This document shows positions 15,845-24,464 of a stretch of DNA of 56,913 bases, one piece after another (position 1 is the first letter of the stretch; each line of letters begins with the position of its first letter). The stretch lies in the NCBI RefSeq assembly GCF_016862115.1, contig NZ_BOMI01000147.1, positions 1 to 56,913 on the forward strand. The letters are read 5' to 3'. The DNA comes from Paractinoplanes deccanensis (GTDB lineage Bacteria > Actinomycetota > Actinomycetes > Mycobacteriales > Micromonosporaceae). Below the pieces are notes generated by a model. It was not told the DNA's origin. It ran no database searches and saw only the letters and a program-made list of their open reading frames with translations. Made by a program: the position numbers and the translations under genes.

Positions 15845-18376
15845 ATGACCGCGCCGCCCGTCGCCCGCCGCTCGTGGCTCGACGTCGCCGGCCTCGCCGG
15901 GCGTCCCCAGGGCGTGCGCGTCCTGACCGCCGCGGTCGCCGTGGCGGCCCTCGCTCTCGTCGTGCTCGGCGTGCTGCTGCCCGTCGACCGGCCCGCCGAC
16001 CGGCCGCTCACCCCGCTGGCCGGCGTGGCGCTCGCCGTGGCCGTGGTCGCCGCCGGCCAGCTCGCCCGCCTCCGGTTCCGGCTCGGCCGCGGCTTCGTCT
16101 CCGTCTCGTGGGGCGAGGCCGCGTTCATCATCGGCTTCGTCGTCGCCCCGCCCGGCTGGGTGCCCGCGGCCACCCTGCTCGGCGCCGTCGTCGCCTGGGC
16201 GCTGCTCGCCTGGTGGCAGTCGATGCACAACGTCGCCGAGGTGGTCCACCTGGCGGCCTCGCTCAGCCTCGGCGCGGCCGGTGCCACGGTGGTGGCCGGC
16301 GCGATCGCGGGCGACGCCGCGGTGCTGAGCACCCGCACCACGATCGGCCTGGTCGTCGGCGCTCTCACCTATCTGGTCGTGACCTTCGGGCTGGCGGTGC
16401 TGACCCTCGCGCTGCACCGCGACGCCCCGGCCACCCAGATCCTGGTGCGGGCCTCGTACGCCAAGATCCCCATGTTCGTCGGCAACGTGGTCGTCGGCCT
16501 GGCCGCGGTGATCGCGCTGGTCAAGGGCCCGCTCTGGCTGCTCGCGTTCCCGCCGGTGCTGTGGCTGCTCCAGCGCACCTACCGCTTCCACCTGCGCTCC
16601 GAGGAGGAACGCCGCATGTGGGAGGCGTTCGCCGCGGCCACGGCGAGCCTGCCCGGCGGCACCGAGAGCGAGATCGCCGAGGCCGGCCTGCGCGCCGCGC
16701 TCGACGTCTTCGGCGCCCGGCGCGTCGAGATCGAGGTGCGCGGCCCCGACGGCGAGCGCCGCTACGCCGAGGACGGCCCCGGCCAGGACAACGCGGTCGC
16801 CGGCCTGCCCGGCCCGGCGATCACCCGCTCGATGGCGGTCGACGGCGACCTGGTCGGCGAGCTCACCGTCTGGCTCTCCGAGCCCACCCTGCCCGTCCCG
16901 CGCGACGAGGCCGCCATCTCCGCCTTCGGCGACGCGCTCGCCGGCGCGCTGCACGACGCGGCGGCGCGCAAGCAGGTGGCCGAGCTGAGCCGGCGCGTCG
17001 CCCACGACAGCCGCCACGACCGGCTCACCGGGCTGCTCGACCGCGCCACCCTGCTCGCCGACGGCGACCAGCTGCTGCGCACCGTCGACCGCCACCGCAC
17101 GGTCGCGCTGCTGCTGCTCGACATCAACGACTTCCGCGAGGTCAACGGCACCCTCGGCCACCGCCACGGCGACGAGCTTCTGCGCGTGGTCGCCGAACGG
17201 CTCGCCGAGACGGCCCGCGACGGCGAACTGGTCGCCCGCACCGGCGACGACGAGTTCGCGCTGCTCGTGCCGGCCGTGGCGACCCTGACCGACTCGGCGG
17301 CGCCGCGCCACGAGACGCCCAGCCCGCTGCCGCTCGCCCTGCGCCGGGCCCGCGAGCTGGTCGAAGCCCTGGGCCGCCCGATGGAGGTGTCCAGCGTCCG
17401 GCTCGCCGTCGAGGTGGCGGTCGGCGTCGCGGTCGCCCCGGCGGCGCGCGCCGACGTCGCGGAACTCGTACGGCGGGCGTCCCTGGCCCTGCACGAGGCG
17501 AAAAGGCAGGAGGTGACGGTCGCCGCCTTCGACGCGGCCCAGGACGCGGTCACCACGGACGGCCTGGCGCTGCTGGCCGAGCTCCAGGACGCGCTGGCCG
17601 CCGACGACCAGATCCTGCTCCACCTGCAACCCGCCGTCGACCTGGTCACCGCGGCCCCGACCGGCGTCGAGGCGCTCGTCCGCTGGCGCCACCCGCGCCG
17701 CGGCCAGCTCTCACCCGACGAGTTCATCCCGACCGTCGAACACACGGAGCTGCACAGCGCCTTCACCCGCCGCGTGCTCGACCTGGCCCTCGACGCCGCC
17801 GGCATGTGGCACGCGGCCGGCGTCGACGTGCCGGTGTCGGTGAACGTGCCGGCCCGCAGCCTGCTCGACCCGGCCTTCCCGGCCCAGGTCCTCGACTCGC
17901 TGCGCCGCCACCACGCCCCCGCGTCCCGCCTGGTCCTCGAGATCACCGAGTCGGTGGCAGTCAGCGAGGAACGCGTCGTCGACGAGGTCCTGGCCGAGCT
18001 CCGCGACGCCGGCATCCAGCTCTCCCTGGACGACTTCGGCACCGGCTACTCGTCGCTGTCGATAGTGACCCGAGCCCCCGTCGACGAGATCAAAATCGAC
18101 CGCTCCTTCGTCGACGACATGATCGAGTCCGCGGCCGCGGGCGCGGTGGTCCGCGGAGCCGTCGAACTGGGCGCCCGCCTGGGCGTGCGGGTAGTGGCCG
18201 AAGGCGTCGAAACGACGGAGCAGCGGGCGGCGCTGATCGCGCTGGGCTGCCCGACGGCGCAGGGATACCACTTCTGCCGCCCGATGCCGGCGGACCGGAT
18301 CGTGCAGACGCTGGTGCAGCTGAACGAGGCGGCGCCGGCGACGATCCACCCGTTGCGGGCGGACGACGCGGTTTAG
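15845..18376 (+). CDS. Membrane-anchored GGDEF-EAL protein (c-di-GMP turnover)
   Basis: 843 aa. N-terminal region with about six membrane helices (20-210), a GAF-like segment (about 225-380), GGDEF-like domain (about 390-550) and EAL domain (about 575-830). The diguanylate cyclase signature is altered: RTGDDEF (467-471) in place of RLGGDEF, so cyclase activity is doubtful. The EAL side looks complete: VEALVRW (E609), VNVPAR, EITES, DDFGTGYSSL, DEIKIDR and VAEGVE. The best prediction is a c-di-GMP phosphodiesterase with a degenerate, possibly GTP-sensing GGDEF domain. No c-di-GMP riboswitch was recognised upstream. Confidence 0.92.
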   Translation: MTAPPVARRSWLDVAGLAGRPQGVRVLTAAVAVAALALVVLGVLLPVDRPADRPLTPLAGVALAVAVVAAGQLARLRFRLGRGFVSVSWGEAAFIIGFVVAPPGWVPAATLLGAVVAWALLAWWQSMHNVAEVVHLAASLSLGAAGATVVAGAIAGDAAVLSTRTTIGLVVGALTYLVVTFGLAVLTLALHRDAPATQILVRASYAKIPMFVGNVVVGLAAVIALVKGPLWLLAFPPVLWLLQRTYRFHLRSEEERRMWEAFAAATASLPGGTESEIAEAGLRAALDVFGARRVEIEVRGPDGERRYAEDGPGQDNAVAGLPGPAITRSMAVDGDLVGELTVWLSEPTLPVPRDEAAISAFGDALAGALHDAAARKQVAELSRRVAHDSRHDRLTGLLDRATLLADGDQLLRTVDRHRTVALLLLDINDFREVNGTLGHRHGDELLRVVAERLAETARDGELVARTGDDEFALLVPAVATLTDSAAPRHETPSPLPLALRRARELVEALGRPMEVSSVRLAVEVAVGVAVAPAARADVAELVRRASLALHEAKRQEVTVAAFDAAQDAVTTDGLALLAELQDALAADDQILLHLQPAVDLVTAAPTGVEALVRWRHPRRGQLSPDEFIPTVEHTELHSAFTRRVLDLALDAAGMWHAAGVDVPVSVNVPARSLLDPAFPAQVLDSLRRHHAPASRLVLEITESVAVSEERVVDEVLAELRDAGIQLSLDDFGTGYSSLSIVTRAPVDEIKIDRSFVDDMIESAAAGAVVRGAVELGARLGVRVVAEGVETTEQRAALIALGCPTAQGYHFCRPMPADRIVQTLVQLNEAAPATIHPLRADDAV

Positions 18377-18501
18377 GGCGGTCGGCTGGGGTCGGCCCAG
18401 GTTGTTGGTCTTGGGTGCGGGCGTTTGCGTGGCTTTGGCGGCTATCGGGGGTTTGCGCTCTCGTCGATTCCTGTCTTGCCGCTCGCCGTCTCCCGTCCGT
18501 T

Positions 18502-18558
18502 GGTCCGCCCACAGGTCCGCCCACAGGCCCGCCCACAGGCCCGCCCACAGGCCCGCCC
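18502..18558 (+). repeat. 12-bp tandem repeat, four full units plus a partial
   Basis: Units GGTCCGCCCACA (twice) then GGCCCGCCCACA (twice), starting at 18502, 18514, 18526 and 18538, with a partial at 18550 that runs into CCCTCCCAGGGGG. The unit equals the left edge of the dispersed element, so the array looks like local amplification of that edge. Confidence 0.9.
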
Positions 18559-18650
18559 TCCCAGGGGGACCCCCGCCTCTGGGCATCAGTGTCGCGGAAT
18601 GCGGGCGATCTTGCCGCGGCGCCTGTGGATAACCAGTTCTGTGGACAGCG
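18546..18650 (+). repeat. Dispersed intergenic repeat, copy A, with two DnaA-box-like sites
   Basis: Order of conserved blocks: CACAGG, CCCTCCCAGGGGG, CCCCCG, TGTCGCGGAAT, CGATCTTG, CTGTGGATAAC, CTGTGGACAG. The site TGTGGATAA (18624-18632) is a perfect TTATCCACA DnaA box in reverse; TGTGGACAG (18640-18648) is one base from the streptomycete-preferred TTGTCCACA box. The starts are 16 bp apart. The same block order occurs at 27174-27282. It is not flanked by target duplications that I can see. Confidence 0.7.
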
Positions 18651-19254
18651 AAGTGGCACTGACGGGCGCGGCGCGGTTGGGTGGGGCAGTGCGCTTCAGG
18701 CGGCGGGCGGTGCGCTTCGGGTGGCTGGCGGTGCGGGTGGCGGGCGGTGCGGTGGTGGGCGGCGGCGGTGCGGTGGTGGGTGGCGGGCGGTGCGGTGTGG
18801 GCGGCGGGCGTCGTGGCGCGGGTGCGGTGGCTCGGGTCGGGGTAGCCAGCGGTGTCCGCGACCGTCGAGCGGCGTGGGTGGGCGTCTGGCGCGGGTGAGG
18901 TGGTGCGCGGGGGTAGCCGCTGGCGTCGGCGTGGGTGGCGACATGGCGGGTTGGTGGTGCGCCGCGGGCAGCCGGCGATGCGGTCTGGGCGGCGGTGAGC
19001 GTGCGTGGGCGTCGTGGCGTGCGTGGGGCATGCCGGCGCGGCGTGGCCGCCGAGAGCAACGGCGCGGCGTGGCGGGGGCGGCCGAGGGCAACGGTGGCCG
19101 AGCGCGGCGGTGCAGGGGTGGGCGGCATGTGTGGGCGCGGCAAGCGGGGCCGTGACGGACGGTCTCGCCGGATGGTGTGGTGGGGAGTGGGAACGGGGAG
19201 CGGTCGTCTAGCGCTCAGGGCGCGTCGGGGAACGGGCCGTGAGAGGGTGGAAGC

Positions 19255-21249
19255 ATGGCCAACCGCCTCGGTGATGCGACGTCTCCCTATCTGCTTCAGC
19301 ACAAGGACAACCCCGTTGACTGGTGGCAATGGGGGGAGGAGGCGTTCGCCGAGGCGCGGCGGCGGGATGTGCCGGTGCTGATCTCGGTGGGGTATGCGGC
19401 CTGTCACTGGTGTCATGTGATGGCGCATGAGTCCTTCGAGGACGAGCAGATCGCCAAGCTGTTGAACGACGGCTTTGTGTCGATCAAGGTGGATCGGGAG
19501 GAGCGGCCCGACGTCGACGCCGTCTACATGACCGCTACGCAGGCTATGACGGGGCAGGGTGGGTGGCCCATGACCGTCTTTGCCACGCCTACGGGTGAGC
19601 CGTTCTTCTGTGGCACCTACTACCCCAAGAGCAACTTCGGGCGCTTGATCACCTCCGTCACCAAGGCATGGCAGGAGCAGCGGGCGCAGGTGATCGAGCA
19701 GGGTGCCTCCGTGGTCAAGGCGATCGGCGGGGCGCAGCTCGTCGGCGGGCCGGTGGCGCCGATCTCGGCGGAGCTGCTCGAGGCGGGGGCTTCGGGGCTG
19801 CTCAAGGAGCAGGACGAGATCAACGGCGGGTTCGGTGGGGCGCCGAAGTTTCCGCCGCACATGGGGATGCTCTTCCTGCTGCGCCATCACCAGCGGACCG
19901 GGTCCGCCGAGGCGCTCGAGGTCGTCCGGCACGCTGCCGAGCGGATGGGGCGCGGGGGCATCTACGACCAGCTCGGTGGGGGGTTCGCGCGCTACGCGGT
20001 GGACGCCACCTGGACCGTGCCGCATTTCGAGAAGATGCTGTACGACAACGCGCTGCTGCTGCGGGCGTACACCCAGCTCTGGCGGCTCACCGGTGACGTG
20101 TACGCGCGGCGGATCGCCGACGAGACCGCGACGTTCCTGCTGCGCGACCTCGGCACCCCGGAGGGCGGGCTCGCCTCGGCGCTCGACGCGGACACCGACG
20201 GGGTCGAGGGGCTGACGTACGCGTGGACGCCCGCCCAGCTCACCGAGGTGCTCGGCGAGGAGGACGGTGCCTGGGCCGCCGATCTCTTCAACGTCACCGA
20301 GGAGGGGACGTTCGAGCACGGCAGTAGCGTGCTGGTGCTGGCCCGCGACATCGACGCGGCCGAGCCGGCGCTTGCCGAGCGCTGGCGCGGCGTACGGCAG
20401 AGGCTCTATGACGCTCGCCGTGACCGGCCGCAGCCCGCGCGGGACGACAAAGTGGTCGCCTCCTGGAACGGGCTCGCCGTGACCGCGCTGGCCGAGCACG
20501 CCGTCCTGACCGGCAACGACGCCTCGCGGGAAGCGGCGATCCGGATCGCGGACGTGCTGGCCACGCGGCATGTGGTCGACGGGCGGCTGCGGCGCGTGTC
20601 CCGGGACGGCGTGGTGGGCGAGCCCGCCGGGGTGCTCGAGGACTACGGCTGCGTGGCGGAGGGGTTCCTCGCCGTGCACCAGCTCACCGCGGACGGGCGG
20701 TGGCTCGACGCCGCGCGGCAGCTGCTCGACGTGGCGCTCGCGCGGTTCGCCACCGGGCAGGGCGGGTTCTACGACACCGCGGACGACGCCGAGAAGCTTG
20801 TCACCCGGCCGGCGGACCCCACGGACAACGCGACGCCGTCGGGGGTGTCGTCGATCGTGGCGGCGCTGGTGTCCTGCTCCGCGCTCAGCGGGGAACCGGA
20901 GTACCGGGAGGCCGCGGACGCCGCGCTCGCCACCGTCGGGCCGCTGATCGGCGGGCATCCGCGCTTCGCCGGCTATGCGGCGGCGGTGGCCGAGGCGGCG
21001 CTGTCCGGCCCGTACGAGATCGCGATCGCCACCACGGACCCGGTGGGGGATCCGCTGGTCGCCGAGGCGCACCGCAGTGCCCCGGCGGGCGCGGTGGTGG
21101 TGGCCGGCGAGCCCGATCGGCCCGGTGTGCCGCTGCTCGCGGACCGGCCGCTGCTCGACGGGGTGCCCACGGCGTACGTGTGCAAGGGTTTCGTCTGTGA
21201 GAGGCCGGTCACGAGCCCGGCCGACCTGATCGCCCGCTTGCAGGCTTGA
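19255..21249 (+). CDS. Thioredoxin-like/DUF255 protein of the YyaL (Spata20) family
   Basis: 664 aa. The N-terminal thioredoxin-like domain (about 1-165) opens with NRLGDATSPYLLQHKDNPVDWWQW and carries YAACHWCHVMAHESFED (CxxC as CHWC), KVDREERPDVD and GGWPMTVF.TP. The remaining about 500 residues form an (alpha/alpha)6-barrel like six-hairpin glycosidases: KFPPHMGMLFLLRHH, GGIYDQLGGGFARYAVDATWTVPHFEKMLYDNALLL. The family is widespread but its function is unsettled. A GAGAGGGTGG ribosome site precedes ATG 19255. The large repeat-rich gap upstream must contain its promoter. Confidence 0.92.
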   Translation: MANRLGDATSPYLLQHKDNPVDWWQWGEEAFAEARRRDVPVLISVGYAACHWCHVMAHESFEDEQIAKLLNDGFVSIKVDREERPDVDAVYMTATQAMTGQGGWPMTVFATPTGEPFFCGTYYPKSNFGRLITSVTKAWQEQRAQVIEQGASVVKAIGGAQLVGGPVAPISAELLEAGASGLLKEQDEINGGFGGAPKFPPHMGMLFLLRHHQRTGSAEALEVVRHAAERMGRGGIYDQLGGGFARYAVDATWTVPHFEKMLYDNALLLRAYTQLWRLTGDVYARRIADETATFLLRDLGTPEGGLASALDADTDGVEGLTYAWTPAQLTEVLGEEDGAWAADLFNVTEEGTFEHGSSVLVLARDIDAAEPALAERWRGVRQRLYDARRDRPQPARDDKVVASWNGLAVTALAEHAVLTGNDASREAAIRIADVLATRHVVDGRLRRVSRDGVVGEPAGVLEDYGCVAEGFLAVHQLTADGRWLDAARQLLDVALARFATGQGGFYDTADDAEKLVTRPADPTDNATPSGVSSIVAALVSCSALSGEPEYREAADAALATVGPLIGGHPRFAGYAAAVAEAALSGPYEIAIATTDPVGDPLVAEAHRSAPAGAVVVAGEPDRPGVPLLADRPLLDGVPTAYVCKGFVCERPVTSPADLIARLQA

Positions 21250-21277
21250 GCTGGGGCGTCGCTACGCTTGGCGTGCG

Positions 21278-22411
21278 ATGGATACCCGAACCGGTCTGCC
21301 CGTAGTCGGCATGGTGGGCGGCGGCCAACTGGCCCGGATGACCCACCAGGCCGCGATCTCCCTCGGCCAATCACTGCGCGTGCTCAGCGAGTCGCCCGAC
21401 GACAGCGCGGCGCTGGTCGCCGCCGACGTGCGGATCGGCACCCACACCGACCTGGCGGCGCTGCGCGAGTTCGCGAAGGGCTGCGAGGCCGTCACCTTCG
21501 ACCACGAACACGTGCCCACCGAGCACATCGAGGCGCTCGAAGCCGAGGGCGTCAAGATCTTCCCCGGCTCGGGGGCGCTCGTCTTCGCCCAGGACAAGGG
21601 CATGATGCGGGAGCGGCTGGCCGCCCTGAAGGCGCCCGTCCCGCGCTGGCGCCGCGTAAACGATATTTCTGATATGTCAGAAATTGGGTGGCCCGTAGTG
21701 GCGAAGGCGACCCGCGGCGGCTACGACGGCCGTGGCGTCTGGGTGCTCGACGACGAGAAGGCCGCCGCCGAGCTCATCGCCACCGGCACCCCGCTGATCG
21801 TCGAGGAGAAGGTCGCGCTCAAGCGCGAGCTCGCGGCCCTGGTGGCGCGGTCCCCGTTCGGCCAGGTCGCGGCGTACCCCGTGGTCGAGACCGTGCAGAA
21901 GGACGGCATCTGCGTCGAGGTGCTGGCCCCGGCCCCCGGCCTCCCCGAGGATTTGGCCGTGCAGGCCCAGCAGCTCGCCATCGACCTGGCGAACGCGCTC
22001 GGCGTCGTCGGCCTGCTCGCCGTCGAGCTCTTCGAGACCGACGAGGGCATCGTGGTCAACGAGCTGGCGATGCGCCCGCACAACTCCGGCCACTGGACCA
22101 TCGAGGGCGCCCGCACGTCCCAGTTCGAGCAGCACCTGCGCGCCGTCCTCGACTACCCGATGGGCGAGACGTCGCTGACCGCCCCGGCCGTGGTGATGGC
22201 CAACGTGCTCGGCGGCGCGCCCGGCGGCATCTCGATCGACGAGCGCCTGCACCACCTCTTCGCCGAGGACCCCGGCGCCCGCGTCCACCTCTACGGCAAG
22301 CAGGTCCGCCCCGGCCGCAAGATCGGCCACGTCACCGTGCTGGGTGACGACATGACGTCGGTGCGGGCCCGCGCGGCCCGCGCCGCCCGCTGGCTCCAGG
22401 AAGGCGCGTAA
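21278..22411 (+). CDS. purK: N5-carboxyaminoimidazole ribonucleotide synthase
   Basis: 377 aa ATP-grasp enzyme that carboxylates AIR with ATP and bicarbonate in purine synthesis. VVGMVGGGQLARMTHQAA at the N-terminus, TFDHEHVPTEHIEAL, SGALVFAQDKGMMRERL, WPVVAKATRGGYDGRGVWV and FETDEGIVVNELAMRPHNSGHWTIEGARTSQFEQHLRA are family hallmarks. The stop TAA overlaps the purE ATG by one base (TAATG). No ribosome site; TACGCT ahead of ATG suggests a leaderless transcript. Confidence 0.95.
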   Translation: MDTRTGLPVVGMVGGGQLARMTHQAAISLGQSLRVLSESPDDSAALVAADVRIGTHTDLAALREFAKGCEAVTFDHEHVPTEHIEALEAEGVKIFPGSGALVFAQDKGMMRERLAALKAPVPRWRRVNDISDMSEIGWPVVAKATRGGYDGRGVWVLDDEKAAAELIATGTPLIVEEKVALKRELAALVARSPFGQVAAYPVVETVQKDGICVEVLAPAPGLPEDLAVQAQQLAIDLANALGVVGLLAVELFETDEGIVVNELAMRPHNSGHWTIEGARTSQFEQHLRAVLDYPMGETSLTAPAVVMANVLGGAPGGISIDERLHHLFAEDPGARVHLYGKQVRPGRKIGHVTVLGDDMTSVRARAARAARWLQEGA

Positions 22412-22914
22412 TGGCACTCCAGCCCCAGGTCGGCATCATCATGGGCAGCGACTCCGACTGGCCCACGATGGAGGCCGCCGCGCTGGCGCTGGCCGAGTTC
22501 GAGGTGCCGTTCGAGGTGGGCGTCGTCTCCGCCCACCGCACCGTGCGCAAGATGGTCGACTACGCCGAGTCCGCCGCCGGCCGCGGCCTGCGGGCCATCA
22601 TCGCGGGCGCCGGCGGCGCGGCCCACCTGCCCGGCATGGTCGCCGCGCTGACGCCGCTGCCGGTGATCGGCGTGCCGGTGCCGCTCAAGCACCTCGACGG
22701 CATGGACTCGCTGCTGTCCATCGTCCAGATGCCGGCCGGCGTCCCGGTCGCCACCGTCTCGATCGGTGGCGCCCGCAACGCCGGCCTGCTCGCCGTCCGC
22801 ATCCTCGGCGCGAGCGACCCCGCGCTCCGCACGAAGATGTCCAACTTCCAGGCCGGTCTCGAAAAGCTCGTCGCCGAGAAGGACGCCGCGCTCCGCGACC
22901 AGCTCCTGGGATAG
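22411..22914 (+). CDS. purE: N5-carboxyaminoimidazole ribonucleotide mutase
   Basis: 167 aa class I PurE, converting N5-CAIR to CAIR. IIMGSDSDWPTMEAAA, VVSAHRTVRKMVDYA, IIAGAGGAAHLPGM.A..T.LPVIGVPV and LDGMDSLLSIVQMPAGVPVATV are complete. One-base overlap with purK and consecutive pathway steps make purK-purE a clear operon. It ends five bases before the converging RTX-repeat gene, without room for a separate terminator. Confidence 0.96.
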   Translation: MALQPQVGIIMGSDSDWPTMEAAALALAEFEVPFEVGVVSAHRTVRKMVDYAESAAGRGLRAIIAGAGGAAHLPGMVAALTPLPVIGVPVPLKHLDGMDSLLSIVQMPAGVPVATVSIGGARNAGLLAVRILGASDPALRTKMSNFQAGLEKLVAEKDAALRDQLLG

Positions 22915-22919
22915 CCCGG

Positions 22920-23726
22920 CTACTGGACGACCGTGTTGCGGCCGGTGCCGCCGTAGAGCTTGTCCGTGCCGGTGCCGCCGACGAGGGTGTCGTTGCCCGC
23001 GTAGCCGTAGAGGCTGTCGTTGCCGGCGCCGCCGTAGAGGCTGTCGTTGCCCGGGCCGCCGACGAGCCCGTCGTTGCCGGCACCGCCCCAGATGCGGTCG
23101 TTGCCGGCGATGCCGTTGAGCGAGTCGTTGCCCTCGTCGCCGTAGATCAGGTCGTTGCCGTAGCCGGCGATCACGGTGTCGTTGCCGGAGCCGCCGCTGA
23201 TCCAGTTGCTGCCCGCCGAGTCGTCCAGGTAGTCGTGGCCCGGGCCGCCGGAGAGCGAGTCGCTGCCGGCCTTGCCGTACAGCAGGTCGTTGCCGGTGCC
23301 GCCGGCCAGCCGGTCGTAGCCGGTGCCGCCGACCAGCGTGTCCTTGCCGGCGTGGCCCGCGGCGTACATCTGCACCCCGCTCTTGTTCTGGACCTTGTCG
23401 TCCTTGTCGCCGAGGAAGACGTTCACCTGGATCGGCGTGCGGGTGGCGGTGCAGCGGACCTTGGTCTTGTCGCCCTTGACCGCCTTGCAGCCCTTGCCGG
23501 CCTTGACGGCGACCTTGTCGTCGAAGGTGATCGTGCGGCCCGAGACGGTGACGACCAGCGAGTTGGCCTGGCCGGTCGCGGCGACGAAGCCGACCTCGGC
23601 GCCGTTGACCTGCGTCTTGGCGGCGGGGGTGGCGGCCTGCGCCGGAGCGGTGAAGAGGACCGTGGTGGCCACGGCGCCCGCCGCGATTCCGATGGCGCGC
23701 AGAGCCTTGCGGTTGACCAAGAACAT
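22920..23726 (-). CDS. Secreted calcium-binding RTX-repeat protein
   Basis: 268 aa. Sec signal peptide MFLVNRKALRAIGIAAGAVA..., cleavage probably at AQA-A (31/32). A beta-rich domain of about 90 residues follows. From about 135 there is a run of RTX nonapeptides (GGxGxDxL): GGTGNDLLYG, GGPGHDYLDD, GGSGNDTVIAGYGNDLIYG, GGAGNDGLVGGPGNDSLYGG and others, forming a calcium-binding beta-roll to the end. A GGGGGA ribosome site precedes ATG 23726. Unlike proteobacterial RTX proteins it uses a Sec signal and has no type I exporter nearby. Function unknown; possibly extracellular calcium binding or adhesion. Confidence 0.88.
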   Translation of the reverse strand: MFLVNRKALRAIGIAAGAVATTVLFTAPAQAATPAAKTQVNGAEVGFVAATGQANSLVVTVSGRTITFDDKVAVKAGKGCKAVKGDKTKVRCTATRTPIQVNVFLGDKDDKVQNKSGVQMYAAGHAGKDTLVGGTGYDRLAGGTGNDLLYGKAGSDSLSGGPGHDYLDDSAGSNWISGGSGNDTVIAGYGNDLIYGDEGNDSLNGIAGNDRIWGGAGNDGLVGGPGNDSLYGGAGNDSLYGYAGNDTLVGGTGTDKLYGGTGRNTVVQ

Positions 23727-23873
23727 GACTATTCCCCCGTGATTCTGGATCGATTGAGCGGTCTCGTTCGCCGCGATGCCAGAATCCTAAGAGGATCACG
23801 TCGCCGGCCGACTCACGGTTTCGTGCCATGCGCCGCCGGCCGCTTCCGGCGAATGGCGCGGTAGGGTCGTCCC

Positions 23874-24305
23874 ATGGTGCGGCGCTGGGGTTCGTCGATC
23901 GTTCTGGCTGCTGCGGGCCTCTTTCTCGGCGGGGTCCTGCTCGCCCAGGGTCGTGTCGTTTCCGCGGTGGTCGTCTTCGTGCTTTTCGTGGCCTTCGCGG
24001 CCGTGACGTCGCCGCCGGGATTCCCGCGTTCGGTGAGCGATGCGGAGGCGCGGGCGGCGAGCGCTCGGGACGGGCACGCCATCGTCTATTGGCGACCCGG
24101 ATGTCCCTATTGCGCGCGGCTGCGGGTGTCGCTGGGCCGGCGGGCGTCGCGGTTGCACTGGGTGGACATCTGGGCCGATCCGGCCGGCGCCGCGACAGTG
24201 CGAGACATCACGGGTGGTGACGAGACGGTCCCGACCGTCGTCACGCCCAGTGAGTCGTTCGTCAACCCGTCGCCCCTGCTGGTGCGTCAACTCGCGCTTC
24301 ATTAA
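23874..24305 (+). CDS. Membrane-tethered glutaredoxin/mycoredoxin-like protein
   Basis: 143 aa. Two hydrophobic helices at the N-terminus (about 7-25 and 29-45), then a small thioredoxin-fold domain: IVYWRPGCPYCARLRVSLG with C77-P-Y-C80, WVDIWADPAGAATVRDITGGDETVPTVV (TVP cis-Pro loop) and NPSPLLVRQLA. The CPYC motif matches glutaredoxins; in a mycothiol-using organism the likely partner is mycothiol (mycoredoxin type), but here the domain is anchored to the membrane. It stands alone, with no ribosome site close to ATG 23874. Confidence 0.85.
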   Translation: MVRRWGSSIVLAAAGLFLGGVLLAQGRVVSAVVVFVLFVAFAAVTSPPGFPRSVSDAEARAASARDGHAIVYWRPGCPYCARLRVSLGRRASRLHWVDIWADPAGAATVRDITGGDETVPTVVTPSESFVNPSPLLVRQLALH

Positions 24306-24464
24306 GAGGTACGCCTTTTCGGCCGGTCCCCGCCGTCGGCACGAGGGCTCCGTCGTGGTCACTCTCCGCGTGCCGGTGCCGGGTTGTCCCGTCACTTGCG
24401 CCCTCAAGGGCACAACCGAGCGCACGGGGCCCGCCGGAGCGCCGGACGTGCGTAACTTGGGCCT

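Larger units (their letters stand above)
18377..19254. other. 878-bp noncoding, repeat- and G-rich intergenic region
   Basis: No supportable gene. It holds a 12-bp tandem repeat (18502-18558), copy A of a dispersed element with DnaA-box-like sites (18546-18650) and, from about 18660 to 19150, strongly G-biased low-complexity DNA built from GGCGGGCGGTGCGGTGG-like words. The long minus-strand frames that cross it are Pro/Thr/Arg-rich low-complexity reading and are not believable proteins. The G-rich strand is the coding strand of the flanking genes and has high potential for G-quadruplexes. Confidence 0.7.

Noticed and set aside
15680..17692. A 670-codon minus-strand frame opposite the GGDEF-EAL gene
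   Set aside because: Composition is Gly/Arg/Gln/Asp-rich and repetitive, and the plus strand carries clear catalytic motifs.
18586..21072. An 828-codon minus-strand frame across the G-rich gap and the YyaL-like gene
   Set aside because: Low-complexity Pro/Thr/Arg reading of G-rich DNA; the plus strand encodes a conserved protein.
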